Source: a virus. From it: DNA of 64,000 nucleotides. The notes under the pieces were generated by a model, which worked only from the letters and a program-made list of their open reading frames with translations, was not told the origin of the DNA and searched no databases. Below, in pieces: positions 1 through 8,715 of this stretch (position 1 is the first letter of the stretch; each line of letters opens with the position of its first letter). Location: IMG/VR virus record IMGVR_UViG_3300027782_000034, positions 108,720 through 172,719 of that record. One strand, given 5' to 3'. Position numbers and translations under genes: made by a program.

Positions 1-750
1 CTTTGCCATTTCAAAATAGACTTCATATTGTGGTCTTTCTGGTTTGACCCCAGAAAAGAATGGAATTTGTAACTTAGAAAATGCTGTTTGAATCGAATCT
101 GGCATTTCTTTGTTTTCAGCAGAAGCAGCACTTAACCTATTTACTCTGCCCACGAGTGCATTTAATAGATTGGTTTGGTCAGATAATTGCTGCGGAGTAG
201 ATTTTGAAGATATAGCCGCAATCGACGCTTCTACTTCCATTCTACGATTTTGTACTTTTGTTCGTGTGTCTTGCACTCTAGGTAACTCAGCTTGCAGCAA
301 GTTTTGAATTTCTTCAGCAAGCTTAACAGTTGGATTGTTTTCAATTTGAGGTTGAGAAGTTTCTTCAAAATCGTTGCTTGGTGCAGAAAAGTTTAAAGGT
401 TTAAGAGGTTCGTCCACAAGCAGTTCCTTTTCATTATGGGTTATCTTTTCGTCTACCGCCACCTGCTGGCTCAGCCCTTTGTAAAACGAATGCACATCGT
501 TAATTACATTGCTACGCCTTGCCTCGGCATTAAACTGAGGTCGGGAAGAAGATGCAGCTTTTAAATCTAAAACAAAACCACCACCTTCTACCCCAGGATC
601 TACTATTACAGTTTGAGGCTGATTAGGATCAAATCCTAAAGATTGGCCATCCATCCCCGACCTCGGTATCATAGTACCAGTCATACCAGACTGGTTAGCG
701 TGGTAGCGTGTAGGGTCTGGGGTATTAGATCTGACTGAGTTATCCGCCAT
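1..750 (-). CDS. hypothetical protein, C-terminus off the window
   Basis: An open frame starts at the ATG at 750 and runs uninterrupted to base 1, giving the first 250 residues; the 3' end lies outside the window. The sequence is polar and Pro/Ser/Glu-rich, with a more helical, Gln/Glu-rich stretch around residues 140-200. There is no recognisable motif, signal peptide or membrane segment. The Shine-Dalgarno is weak. It is probably the last visible gene of the small-protein operon upstream. Function unknown. Confidence 0.75.
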   Translation of the reverse strand, partial: MADNSVRSNTPDPTRYHANQSGMTGTMIPRSGMDGQSLGFDPNQPQTVIVDPGVEGGGFVLDLKAASSSRPQFNAEARRSNVINDVHSFYKGLSQQVAVDEKITHNEKELLVDEPLKPLNFSAPSNDFEETSQPQIENNPTVKLAEEIQNLLQAELPRVQDTRTKVQNRRMEVEASIAAISSKSTPQQLSDQTNLLNALVGRVNRLSAASAENKEMPDSIQTAFSKLQIPFFSGVKPERPQYEVYFEMAK

Positions 751-779
751 AATTGTTGTCCAATAGCTAAAAAAAAGAG

Positions 780-1373
780 TTAGTCTTCGTCTGGCTCTTC
801 TGAAAACTGGTCATCATCCACAAAGCCAGGCGTGTAAAACTGTTGTGATTCTAAGTACAAAGGATTGCCAAGCCATCCAGTTTCTTCCAAAGTCGTAGCG
901 GGCAATAATGATTGCTCCATCATTCTATAATCTTCTTTACTTCCCACAGTAACCGCCATTTGATTAGGTAACAACAAATAACGCTGCTTATCCCCATTAG
1001 GTTTGAGGATTGGCTTAGTCAACTGTAAAGGTATACCATACATTGCCCAAACAGCAGTTTCTTTTCCTTCTCGTTTAGCTATAGCTTCGGTTAAGCTTTG
1101 CAAGTTTGGGTAGATATGTACTCTGGGAAAATCCCCTTCTTGCATATCACATAAGCACCAGTGATGTGCTATGCTAGCCCCCCACACTTGTTCGTTAGCT
1201 CCCTGTTTTGTGTCTTGCATCTGTGCAAGTACATCTGAAGGCAGTTTCTCTGTTAAAGAGTTATATTCTATGTCTGAGTCAGATGGGGCTGTAAGTGCTG
1301 GCTTTAACAGAGATTCTAGGCCGGGAATAGAAACTTTATAAGCTTCCCACTTTTCGTTGTTAACCTTAGCCAT
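780..1373 (-). CDS. hypothetical protein (197 aa)
   Basis: The ATG at 1373 overlaps the end of the preceding gene by 8 bases, typical of coupled translation. The C-terminus is strongly acidic (DDDQFSEEPDED). Scattered aromatic residues suggest a folded protein, but I recognise no family. It belongs to a run of five overlapping or abutting genes (0.8-4.1 kb). Confidence 0.75.
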   Translation of the reverse strand: MAKVNNEKWEAYKVSIPGLESLLKPALTAPSDSDIEYNSLTEKLPSDVLAQMQDTKQGANEQVWGASIAHHWCLCDMQEGDFPRVHIYPNLQSLTEAIAKREGKETAVWAMYGIPLQLTKPILKPNGDKQRYLLLPNQMAVTVGSKEDYRMMEQSLLPATTLEETGWLGNPLYLESQQFYTPGFVDDDQFSEEPDED

Positions 1374-1605
1374 TGGATATCCCTTCTGCTGCGTCTACAA
1401 ATGTTAAGCTTAACGCTACGCCTTCTGCATTAGTTACCAAAGGTCCAGGCACTGCAATAATGCTTTTGGTCTTTTGCACCCAAGCATTAATTTGAATATC
1501 TAACTGTTGTATGTCTTTTGCTTGAAAAGTCTTTAACTGCACAGTTTGATCCGGCAGCATAAACTGTCGCAAAGATTGTAATGGAAAATCTACAGACTTA
1601 CTCAT
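1366..1605 (-). CDS. hypothetical protein (79 aa)
   Basis: This small gene is wedged between two others. Its ATG overlaps the TGA of the 233-aa gene as ATGA, and its TAA lies inside the next gene. No motif was recognised. The overlaps on both sides are the main support. Confidence 0.7.
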   Translation of the reverse strand: MSKSVDFPLQSLRQFMLPDQTVQLKTFQAKDIQQLDIQINAWVQKTKSIIAVPGPLVTNAEGVALSLTFVDAAEGISNG

Positions 1606-2303
1606 GATGTTCCTTTCTTCATATTCTTTTTACGAAACTCAGCATCTTGCTCGCTAACTAAGATTTCTTTGTAACGATTAAAAGCTTTATCTTGAGTCAT
1701 ATTCGGAGAAGAAAAAAGACGCTGTGCTGCCATTACATGCAAAGGATCTGGCTTAAAACTAGACATAGCCGGAAGCAATCGCACATCTTTATTTCGAACA
1801 TCAAAAGCATATTGCTTTTCATTGCTCAACACTGCAAAAGCATGTACTTTTATTGTAGGAGTAAGTTCTGACACAATACGCTTGTTATCTACAGACAAAG
1901 GATCATATATGGTTAACTGCTGCAAAGCATATTGATAAAGCTTTGAATTTTTAAGATCAAATTGGACAGATTCTAAAATGCCGTCCACTAACTTACTCCA
2001 TTGTTCAGTGCTCGCAGCCCATAATACATGATTCCAGCTGGGATCTTCATTAAACTTGAACCCATTAAAGATTGGTTTTTCAAACTTGTACCAAAAGATT
2101 TTTAAATTATGCAGCTGCACTAAATCTGCCAAATTTGTATCTGTATATCTGCCATACAGATATAAGGCAGCAGGCGTGTACCAAACATATCCGGGAATAT
2201 CTTCGAGCTTCCCTGCTCGTTGAAATTCTATTCGATACTTTGGCACACGAAATGCTTTAAACTCATAAAACTTATCATCTTGTGGTTTAGCCGGTGAGTC
2301 CAT
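1602..2303 (-). CDS. hypothetical protein (233 aa)
   Basis: ATG start at 2303, three bases downstream of the previous stop; ends in an ATGA overlap with the 79-aa gene. It is rich in aromatic and basic residues with no visible catalytic motif. Function unknown. Confidence 0.75.
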   Translation of the reverse strand: MDSPAKPQDDKFYEFKAFRVPKYRIEFQRAGKLEDIPGYVWYTPAALYLYGRYTDTNLADLVQLHNLKIFWYKFEKPIFNGFKFNEDPSWNHVLWAASTEQWSKLVDGILESVQFDLKNSKLYQYALQQLTIYDPLSVDNKRIVSELTPTIKVHAFAVLSNEKQYAFDVRNKDVRLLPAMSSFKPDPLHVMAAQRLFSSPNMTQDKAFNRYKEILVSEQDAEFRKKNMKKGTS

Positions 2304-2306
2304 AGT

Positions 2307-2993
2307 TTAAACACCACCAAGCCCTAGCTTAAAAGCTGTGGCTAATAGTAAGGAGCTATCACGGTCTGCGCTAGCCCCTATGCCCATCCAACCTTGTGTC
2401 AATGATAAGTATGGCTGCTTGGTTTCAATGGTTGACTGTACAAAAGCACAAGCATCTATCAGCTCTCGAGCGGAAATAGCATCTGCCAATTCTATTTGTG
2501 GGCTGTTAAACCATAAACTTGAAGGAAGTGCTTGACCGAGTGCCCCACATGCATATGCAAATCTTTGCATAAAATGTTTTAAACCCTGCATTCCTACAAA
2601 CACAACATGCTTAGGATTTGCTTCGCCTACCCATTCCCCTGGAAATGTATTTAGTAGGAAAGCACGAGCAGCCAAACTGACCGATAACTTGTTATCTCCG
2701 GGCACTCGCTTAGCAAGTTGATATGTTACTACTTTTTCCAAGGCAGGGACAACAAATCGAATTGCGAGAATATTGCGGTTAAGCGGGTCTAATTGTGCAA
2801 ATGCTCCTTCTTGTTGCTTTATCGTCTGTAGGTATTCATGGTACTCGGGTAAGCATAAAGTAGGGGAAAGTGTAGCTACAAATTGTTTGTCTTCTACAGC
2901 TTTAGATTTCTTAGCTTTTTCTACCCAATCCAATCGTGCCGTTTCTGCTTCTTCAGCAGTTGACACATCTGCCCAGCTAACAAATACACGCAT
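2307..2993 (-). CDS. hypothetical protein (228 aa)
   Basis: ATG at 2993 preceded by a strong AGGAGGG Shine-Dalgarno that overlaps the stop of the 374-aa gene. The protein is alanine- and leucine-rich, apparently globular, and unrecognised. Its position directly after the RecA-fold-like gene suggests joint expression, nothing more. Confidence 0.75.
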   Translation of the reverse strand: MRVFVSWADVSTAEEAETARLDWVEKAKKSKAVEDKQFVATLSPTLCLPEYHEYLQTIKQQEGAFAQLDPLNRNILAIRFVVPALEKVVTYQLAKRVPGDNKLSVSLAARAFLLNTFPGEWVGEANPKHVVFVGMQGLKHFMQRFAYACGALGQALPSSLWFNSPQIELADAISARELIDACAFVQSTIETKQPYLSLTQGWMGIGASADRDSSLLLATAFKLGLGGV

Positions 2994-3001
2994 AAACCCT
3001 C

Positions 3002-4126
3002 CTAAGCTGTAATAATTTTACTAAAGTGAAAAGCTTCTAGCTCTGCAGCTGGAATTTGTGCAACTTCGTGCTGACCTACACATATTTTAAAATGAGGAGC
3101 ATCATTGATTACGCAAGGTTCTGCTACCACTCCTCGAATAATATTATGAACTCTTAGAGTTTCGTACTCTGTGCCATTTAGCTCATTTGCTCGTAGCTCT
3201 CTGTCTAAAGGAATGCAGCCAAGAACTAAAGCTCCAGCTTTTTCTCCCCAGTTTTTAAATCTACGCTGTGCCTCGTTAGCGATACTTGTAATAGGTATAG
3301 AAGTCATACCTTTGCAAGTTTGCAACAAGTTATCCACTATCAGTAGATCTACCGGTTCATTAAGCTTGGGATAAACAAAAAAGTCATATATCTTTTGAAA
3401 GCCTGTATTACTGCTTGCACAGTTCTCCCACACATCTTTGGGAATGTTAACTAGATGCGAGTCCGTAATTTTAGGTGCACCTTCTAGCAGCCTAGTCAGT
3501 TGCGTTGCACCACTTGCAGGAGTTAAAACACTTTCAGTAATTCGATGCAATAGCCAACGGACTGCATCTTGTTTGCCAACCAACAAAACAGGTTTATGCC
3601 GATTGATCGCATGTGTTTCAATTGCTTCGGTTTCGGCATAAAATTGAAATCCAAGGTTGATGGGAGTAGAAACACGCAACTCTTCTCTTTGTTCGTTCCC
3701 CTTCTTCTTCTCTGCAGCTTGATGCTCACTGTGTTTTTTAACTACAGTCTGCATCCAAGGGAATACAGTTTGAGTCATTCCAGCAAAAAGCACTTGTTCA
3801 TCAAAAGGCTGCTGGGCTTGTACCGCAGCTGCATTAATTAGCACTTCTTTAAACATAATTCTCTGCTGATCCGTCATGTCAGCAAGGGCCGTGTCTACCG
3901 CACTAAAATCAGTATCTCGACAAAGCCAATCTAGCTCATAAAGGCACATGGCATATAATTGTCTAGACGCCAGCATACTTGCAATGAGCTGGGTGAAACC
4001 AGGATGGCTACCTACTAATTTATTAGCAACAGCTGCAACTAATTCTATGTCGGTAACCAGCTGTGGGTCAATTGCTTCAGCAACTGGGTTAGCCTCTGGT
4101 TCTGTAGGTTTGATTTCTTCTGACAT
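3002..4126 (-). CDS. RecA-fold-like protein with a degenerate P-loop
   Basis: This 374-aa protein has an acidic N-terminal tail and a C-terminal half that reads like a RecA/DnaB/KaiC core. There is a beta strand with VLLVGKQDAVRW where a Walker A would be, a Walker B-like strand (VDLLIVDNLLQTCKG), and a following strand AGALVLGCIPLDREL that resembles the sensor strand of these families. The Walker A glycine/lysine/serine pattern is missing, so ATP binding is doubtful. It could be an inactive paralogue acting as a loader or scaffold for the recombination proteins encoded upstream. The start has a clear AAAGGA site, directly downstream of a 16-bp palindrome. Fold assignment is inference. Confidence 0.55.
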   Translation of the reverse strand: MSEEIKPTEPEANPVAEAIDPQLVTDIELVAAVANKLVGSHPGFTQLIASMLASRQLYAMCLYELDWLCRDTDFSAVDTALADMTDQQRIMFKEVLINAAAVQAQQPFDEQVLFAGMTQTVFPWMQTVVKKHSEHQAAEKKKGNEQREELRVSTPINLGFQFYAETEAIETHAINRHKPVLLVGKQDAVRWLLHRITESVLTPASGATQLTRLLEGAPKITDSHLVNIPKDVWENCASSNTGFQKIYDFFVYPKLNEPVDLLIVDNLLQTCKGMTSIPITSIANEAQRRFKNWGEKAGALVLGCIPLDRELRANELNGTEYETLRVHNIIRGVVAEPCVINDAPHFKICVGQHEVAQIPAAELEAFHFSKIITA

Positions 4127-4138
4127 TCTAATCCTTTC

Positions 4139-4154
4139 TAAAATCCGGATTTTA
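4139..4154 (-). promoter_or_regulatory. 16-bp perfect palindrome next to a ribosome binding site
   Basis: TAAAATCCGGATTTTA lies 12 bases upstream of the ATG of the 374-aa gene, immediately before its AAAGGA Shine-Dalgarno. An almost identical element occupies the same position upstream of the 312-aa gene at 8697-8712. It could be an operator or a translational control hairpin. Confidence 0.4.
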
Positions 4155-4175
4155 AAATAAATTAACTAACATCAT

Positions 4176-4574
4176 TTACAACATTTGTTTCATCAGCTCT
4201 GCTACATTAGCTTCAAATAAATTAATTGCGGGTTTTTGTTGAGACAGCACTTTTTGTAGTGCGATAGAGAAAGCTTCAATATCATCTAAGCGAACTGTCA
4301 CCAACCAAGGCTTGTGATTCCTACGGTGAAACACTGCAGGAATTTTAACAGACTTTGAGTCAGTAACAGCTTGTTCTACTGCTTCATAAATATTTAATTT
4401 CTCAACTCGTTTGCACTCTACATGTATACCGTCTAGCCCAACAACATCTTCTCCCTCTAATCCGCTATATTGCTGCCCTCTTCGGGCCTTTGCTCCAAAT
4501 AACTTATTTAGTTCTGCTGCTAATTCTCGTTCTCCTACCGCCCCTTTGTTGCGAGAATTTTTCCGTTTTGCCAT
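4176..4574 (-). CDS. PDDEXK-type nuclease, possible Holliday junction resolvase
   Basis: The 132-aa protein begins with a basic stretch, followed by a helix with GAVGERELAAEL, then DVVGLDGIHVECK. This matches the E...D...ExK active-site order of archaeal-type resolvases and related restriction-fold nucleases. The start at 4574 is preferred over the upstream in-frame ATG at 4592 because AAAGGAA sits about 7 bases before it. It directly follows the DnaQ-like exonuclease gene, fitting a role in DNA processing or repair. A VRR-type or other restriction-like nuclease is an alternative. Confidence 0.65.
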   Translation of the reverse strand: MAKRKNSRNKGAVGERELAAELNKLFGAKARRGQQYSGLEGEDVVGLDGIHVECKRVEKLNIYEAVEQAVTDSKSVKIPAVFHRRNHKPWLVTVRLDDIEAFSIALQKVLSQQKPAINLFEANVAELMKQML

Positions 4575-4588
4575 ATCTATATTTCCTT

Positions 4589-5422
4589 TCATATTAAGCG
4601 TTGTCGCCGTGTTGAGTTACGCTGCCCCATATCAGATTGCGAAGACTTGGGCCTTAGCTCCTTCTGATTCTTTGTCTGTGTTCTAAATTCTTCCATAATC
4701 CAATGTAAACATAATGAGTCAAAACCAGCACTATGCATCTGCTCCGGAGAAACACTATGCTTAGCTATCAACCCATACTGTTCTAGTATTAGTGGTAATG
4801 ACCATTTGATTCCAGCTACTTTTATTCCAATTACTCGTTTGAAATAACTTTTTAAGTCGTCTGACCTATAAGGTAATACAGCCATTCGTAAGTTAGCACA
4901 GTTAGGGCTTGATGATTCCCATATCTGCGTAGCCTTATAAATGCCACCTATATCAAAGTAATTATCAGAAGGTAATTCAAACCCTTTATTTAAGAACCTA
5001 TTAAAGTTACCACGCAGCAACCTTTCATCTGCGTTCTGCCCATTCTGAGCCACAAATGGAAGATTTCTATTGTTCCACGCATCAAACAACTTGTAATAGA
5101 ATTGTAAGGCTTGTATAGGATTGATACCAGTTTTCTTCACATGGGCTGGGAGCAATTGCCAGCCTTCACCTACGATAGATCGCATGGTGTTCAGCTTGTA
5201 GTCTAACCAATCCTCTGTAATAGAAGGATGATCATACCAGTTAAGGACAAGACTAAGTTGATCAACAACTCTGCCATCCTCAACCATTGTGTGCCCAATT
5301 TCCATAATCAGATCAGTTTGTTCGCTACTACCTGTAAACTCCGTGTCGAAACACAAATAGCTTTTAGGTAAAGTATTACCATACTTTGTGGCGAACTCTT
5401 GCCCCCATGCGTCAATAATCAT
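4589..5422 (-). CDS. DnaQ-like DEDDh 3'-5' exonuclease
   Basis: The 277-aa protein has the exonuclease I motif CFDTEFTG (DxE) near residue 25. A central QNGQNADERLL segment fits motif II, and HSAGFDSLCLHW fits the H-x4-D motif III. This is the DEDDh family that includes proofreading subunits and RNase T/oligoribonuclease. The polymerase in this phage carries its own exonuclease domain, so this enzyme probably serves another DNA or RNA trimming role. The basic C-terminal tail may bind nucleic acid. It ends in an ATGA overlap with an alternative upstream start of the nuclease gene. Confidence 0.75.
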   Translation of the reverse strand: MIIDAWGQEFATKYGNTLPKSYLCFDTEFTGSSEQTDLIMEIGHTMVEDGRVVDQLSLVLNWYDHPSITEDWLDYKLNTMRSIVGEGWQLLPAHVKKTGINPIQALQFYYKLFDAWNNRNLPFVAQNGQNADERLLRGNFNRFLNKGFELPSDNYFDIGGIYKATQIWESSSPNCANLRMAVLPYRSDDLKSYFKRVIGIKVAGIKWSLPLILEQYGLIAKHSVSPEQMHSAGFDSLCLHWIMEEFRTQTKNQKELRPKSSQSDMGQRNSTRRQRLI

Positions 5423-5434
5423 TTACTTACTTTC

Positions 5435-5944
5435 TTACTTTGATAAAGCAGAAAAGCTAGCATATATGCGAGCTTTCCATTTAATAAACCAGCGTTGCCA
5501 TCTGGACATACCAGCGTATTTACGAAATCGTTCGGCATGTTTCAGCAAATCGCCAATAGTCTGCATTGGACCTTCACTAGCAACTGTAGCTTCTCTTATG
5601 CCTGCATAATGTATACCAGCATAACATGTACCAATCATAGCTAGAACAGCTACTTGTGCTCCTGGTTTGCACTGGAAGAATTTACTTTGAGCTAAACTGT
5701 CAAACATAGACAAGGTAGGAGAATCAACAGCGTTAGCTAGATAACAACAATAAGCTCCGCAAGCTTCCCCTAAATCGTCCATGCTTACTTTCTCCCGACG
5801 GAGTATTTCTTCAAGCTCAGGCCAACTTTGATCTTCTAATCTAGCTGCCACCAGCTCCATAACTTGTTGAAAATTATGAGCAACATCTCTACTTGGGTTA
5901 TAAAGCCGGCGATCTTCCGAACTCATTCTAGCTTGTAGTGTCAT
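5435..5944 (-). CDS. hypothetical protein (169 aa)
   Basis: ATG at 5944 overlaps the upstream TGA (ATGA). The predicted protein is alpha-helical, with a cysteine pair in ACGAYCCYLA, a small-residue-rich central helix and a basic, Trp-rich segment (SRWQRWFIKWKAR) near the end. That segment could touch membrane or nucleic acid. No family recognised. Confidence 0.7.
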   Translation of the reverse strand: MTLQARMSSEDRRLYNPSRDVAHNFQQVMELVAARLEDQSWPELEEILRREKVSMDDLGEACGAYCCYLANAVDSPTLSMFDSLAQSKFFQCKPGAQVAVLAMIGTCYAGIHYAGIREATVASEGPMQTIGDLLKHAERFRKYAGMSRWQRWFIKWKARIYASFSALSK

Positions 5945-6855
5945 GACTTCCTTTCAATGTCTGCACATGTGATACATATCCCAATATGATCTATTTCTGC
6001 AGGGTTAAAAAAACTTAACTGATTACACCTTTTACACTTACCCTTTTTATAAGTTAATAGATGCGTTGCCAACGCACAATTATCAGTACCATAAGGGCAA
6101 CGAAAACATTCGTGTGTCTCTGGAAATCCTTTCAAGCAGGGTGTCTGACTTCTATCTCTCGCCACAATCAGTTGACGATTGTGCGTCATTGTAGCATGAC
6201 TGTGTCCAATTTCTATTACAAAAGGGTCTTGCTGTGAGCGTTTTGGATCAAGTAGTAGAAAACACTGTAACCCATAAAATTGCTGCAAATCAGAGTACAA
6301 CCCTTGGTTACGCTGTTCCCCTCTACTGTTTATGCGGGACCTATTAAACCCAAAACCTAATCCCTTCGCATTACGGTAAGTTGCCAAATACTGTGTTTTT
6401 TTGAAAGACCAAGTTTGCGTTAACTTTTTAGGCACTACAGTTCCTGCTAGGCTTTGAAAAGTAAAAGCATTTACAAATTGTTTAGATTGCTTATGTGTAC
6501 ATACATCACATATGCGCGCCGGAATCCACTCGAAACACGCTTGATGTAACCATTGCGTAACAGGTCGTTGGCAAGCTAGTGCGGGTAAATTACCGGCCAT
6601 CCGCCAACAAGTAGCTACCAATAGCGGACGAGTCAGCTCTCTACCTACTAAGCTTTTAACGCTGGCATATACCGTAGTTTTAAGAATGTTGTCCGGTAAG
6701 GCAGTATGTAGCTGTGACACAAAAGAAGCAAAATTAGGGCCTACTAATGTAGTGCTTATAAAAGAGGCCAAAGTACCTATTAGCCTATCTCGAGTCGCCA
6801 GCACCCGCTTAATTGACATCTCCGGTAAAGGAGGATGTTCTTCTGCAATAGTCAT
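5941..6855 (-). CDS. putative zinc-binding protein (304 aa)
   Basis: Several CxxC-type clusters suggest metal binding: CDVCTHKQ around residue 130, CFRCPYGTDNC near 245, then CKRCNQ and CITC near the end. The N-terminal third is helical. Start and stop overlap the neighbouring genes as ATGA. The spacing recalls zinc ribbons of DNA-processing proteins, but I cannot name a family. Confidence 0.65.
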   Translation of the reverse strand: MTIAEEHPPLPEMSIKRVLATRDRLIGTLASFISTTLVGPNFASFVSQLHTALPDNILKTTVYASVKSLVGRELTRPLLVATCWRMAGNLPALACQRPVTQWLHQACFEWIPARICDVCTHKQSKQFVNAFTFQSLAGTVVPKKLTQTWSFKKTQYLATYRNAKGLGFGFNRSRINSRGEQRNQGLYSDLQQFYGLQCFLLLDPKRSQQDPFVIEIGHSHATMTHNRQLIVARDRSQTPCLKGFPETHECFRCPYGTDNCALATHLLTYKKGKCKRCNQLSFFNPAEIDHIGICITCADIERKS

Positions 6856-7670
6856 TCAACTCCTCCTTTTTCATATCTAGTTATTTTTAAATTAAATGCT
6901 TGATGTTCAAGCGAGGGGGTAACATTACCATCTTTCCAAAGAGTTTGTTCAGAGGTTTTACCTATCCCCCGTCTACCATTTCTACCCCCGACATTGATCC
7001 TAACTACTGCATGTAGTTTTATGTAATTTTTAAGACAACTATCGCAACAGCATTGCACTCCTTTATGAAACTCACCTACGCTGCCACCTTGCTGCCTTAT
7101 CAACTCTCCTAAAATAGAATCGCCACCATTATGGTATAAGTCTGCAAAAGGATAATCCCATTTAGCTAAAAATGCAGTATCTGCAACCCACCAACCACCT
7201 GTGGCAAATAAATATAGGCTACGGTTGTTAAATGGTTTTCCAGTAAACCAAGGCTGTTTAGCAATTACTTCATACTGAAGACCTTGCTGCGGCATTTTAT
7301 GTAAAGATCCAATTTGAGTATGATGCTGGCTCATTGCTAAAGCTTTATCCCACCAATCCGTGTAAGTTGCGTCTAAAAAACTATCATCATCAAACCACAT
7401 TGTCTTAGGTGCTAACTGTCTATCTTTAAACATCTGTCGCATTAAAGGATACTTACCTAAGTTTTTTCCTTGTTCTTCTTCGTAAATATAAACGGGACAA
7501 CTACGCATTTGTTTTGTTGCCCAACCTTCTACATATTCTTTAGTTTCCCTACTAACTGCATTTAAACCGAGACGAATATCTTGTATATGTGCGGTATATC
7601 TAAAAGAACTTAACAAATCTTTCGCCAGATTTGGGTAATCTCCATACAGAAGTGCACACACAGAAAACAT
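6852..7670 (-). CDS. GT-A-fold glycosyltransferase
   Basis: The 272-aa protein starts with a Rossmann-like strand (MFSVCALLYGDYPNLAKDLL) and carries WFDDDSF, the acidic DxD-type motif that holds the nucleotide-sugar metal. A later GGWWVADTAFL...NGGDSILGE segment matches the acceptor side of family 2-like transferases. The start at 7670 is chosen because AAGGAG lies 7 bases upstream. It may modify phage DNA, virion proteins or host surface glycans; the sequence does not decide. It is one of three glycosyltransferase genes in the window. Confidence 0.75.
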   Translation of the reverse strand: MFSVCALLYGDYPNLAKDLLSSFRYTAHIQDIRLGLNAVSRETKEYVEGWATKQMRSCPVYIYEEEQGKNLGKYPLMRQMFKDRQLAPKTMWFDDDSFLDATYTDWWDKALAMSQHHTQIGSLHKMPQQGLQYEVIAKQPWFTGKPFNNRSLYLFATGGWWVADTAFLAKWDYPFADLYHNGGDSILGELIRQQGGSVGEFHKGVQCCCDSCLKNYIKLHAVVRINVGGRNGRRGIGKTSEQTLWKDGNVTPSLEHQAFNLKITRYEKGGVE

Positions 7671-7694
7671 AAATAACTCCTTTAGATAATAGCT

Positions 7695-7734
7695 AAAAAA
7701 AAGGCCCACAGTGTTAATACTGTGAGCCTTTTTA
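7695..7734 (-). terminator. intrinsic terminator
   Basis: Stem AAAAGGC + CACAGT pairs with ACTGTG + GCCTTTT around the loop GTTAAT, followed in the minus direction by eight T residues. It sits just after the 312-aa gene and before the glycosyltransferase start, so it ends or attenuates the upstream transcript. Confidence 0.85.
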
Positions 7735-7746
7735 TTTTAGCTATTG

Positions 7747-8685
7747 TTAGCGGGGTGACCGGCCTCTTAACTGCCTTTTCGCTGGAGCTTCGGGCAATTC
7801 AATTATCTCAGGTAGCTCATCAAGTTCTTCAACTGATTTCTTAGCAGCTAAAGCCATTACATTCTTACTTAATGGAAGCTGAGCTTGCTTAATCAACACA
7901 CTCTGGGAACGCTCAAGCACTTTGGAAAGCTTTTCCATTGTGCTGATTAATTGGTTCTTAGTCTTACCAATACGCTCCATCGTGTTCTTAATGTTGCTCA
8001 CAAACTGCTCAGACACTTCTTGTGGTGGCATTTCCATGAACATGCCATCAAGAGGCTCAGCTACTGCTTCCAAGTAGTTATCAGCTAGCTGGATGGTAGT
8101 GTAGATCTTCTGGAGCATCGCTACAGGTGTTCTTGGTAACTTAGGCTTGCGACCACCGGACCGCTTTACTTCAGCTTCCTTATTACCCTGCAATTCAAGT
8201 GCAAGCTCATTTGCGGATAAGCATTCTCTTCGCACTTGCTTAAGCAATGCCAACTGTCGCTTTTCTGAACCAACCTTCTGCAATTCTTTGAAGTGATTCC
8301 ATGTCAGATAGCCACCATTAGACATCTTTTCTTCAACCTGTGCTTTAACAAAGTCACGGGTGAACGCAGCAGAAACATTGGAAAGATCATAGATCGTAGC
8401 TGGGGTAAGCGTTGGTAAATTCCAATACGCTGCCAGCTTTCTTATCTCAGTCTTTTTCTGTGCCTCATTTAAATGCTCTTGGTTGAGCAGATTTAAGACT
8501 GATGTGCCAATATCATGCTGTACTAACAGTGCAACTTGAAATCCTACTTGGAGCTTCTTTCCCACCTCTAAAGCAATTGCTTGCGTTGTTGGGTCCATCT
8601 CCGAAAAGATGGCTTCTCTATCTTCCTGTTTCTTTACATCTAACCTTACTAACTTGTTTGGTGTCACTGATTTTGTCTTACTCAT
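7747..8685 (-). CDS. putative DNA-binding or partition-like protein (312 aa)
   Basis: The middle contains GGYLTWNHFKELQKV followed by a helical RECLSANELALEL segment. This reads like a helix-turn-helix of the DUF1016/ParB-like type. A Gly/Arg/Lys/Pro hinge (RSGGRKPKLPRTP) separates it from a long coiled-coil-prone C-terminal half and a basic tail. The gene has its own terminator and a 16-bp palindrome upstream of its Shine-Dalgarno, suggesting separate control. Assignment is by pattern only. Confidence 0.5.
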   Translation of the reverse strand: MSKTKSVTPNKLVRLDVKKQEDREAIFSEMDPTTQAIALEVGKKLQVGFQVALLVQHDIGTSVLNLLNQEHLNEAQKKTEIRKLAAYWNLPTLTPATIYDLSNVSAAFTRDFVKAQVEEKMSNGGYLTWNHFKELQKVGSEKRQLALLKQVRRECLSANELALELQGNKEAEVKRSGGRKPKLPRTPVAMLQKIYTTIQLADNYLEAVAEPLDGMFMEMPPQEVSEQFVSNIKNTMERIGKTKNQLISTMEKLSKVLERSQSVLIKQAQLPLSKNVMALAAKKSVEELDELPEIIELPEAPAKRQLRGRSPR

Positions 8686-8696
8686 AGTGCGTTCCT

Positions 8697-8712
8697 TAAA
8701 ATCTGGATTTTA
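8697..8712 (-). promoter_or_regulatory. palindrome next to a ribosome binding site (copy 2)
   Basis: TAAAATCCAGATTTTA on the minus strand differs from the 4139 copy at one central base. It lies 11 bases upstream of the ATG at 8685, abutting the AGGAA Shine-Dalgarno. Confidence 0.4.
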
Positions 8713-8715
8713 AAC

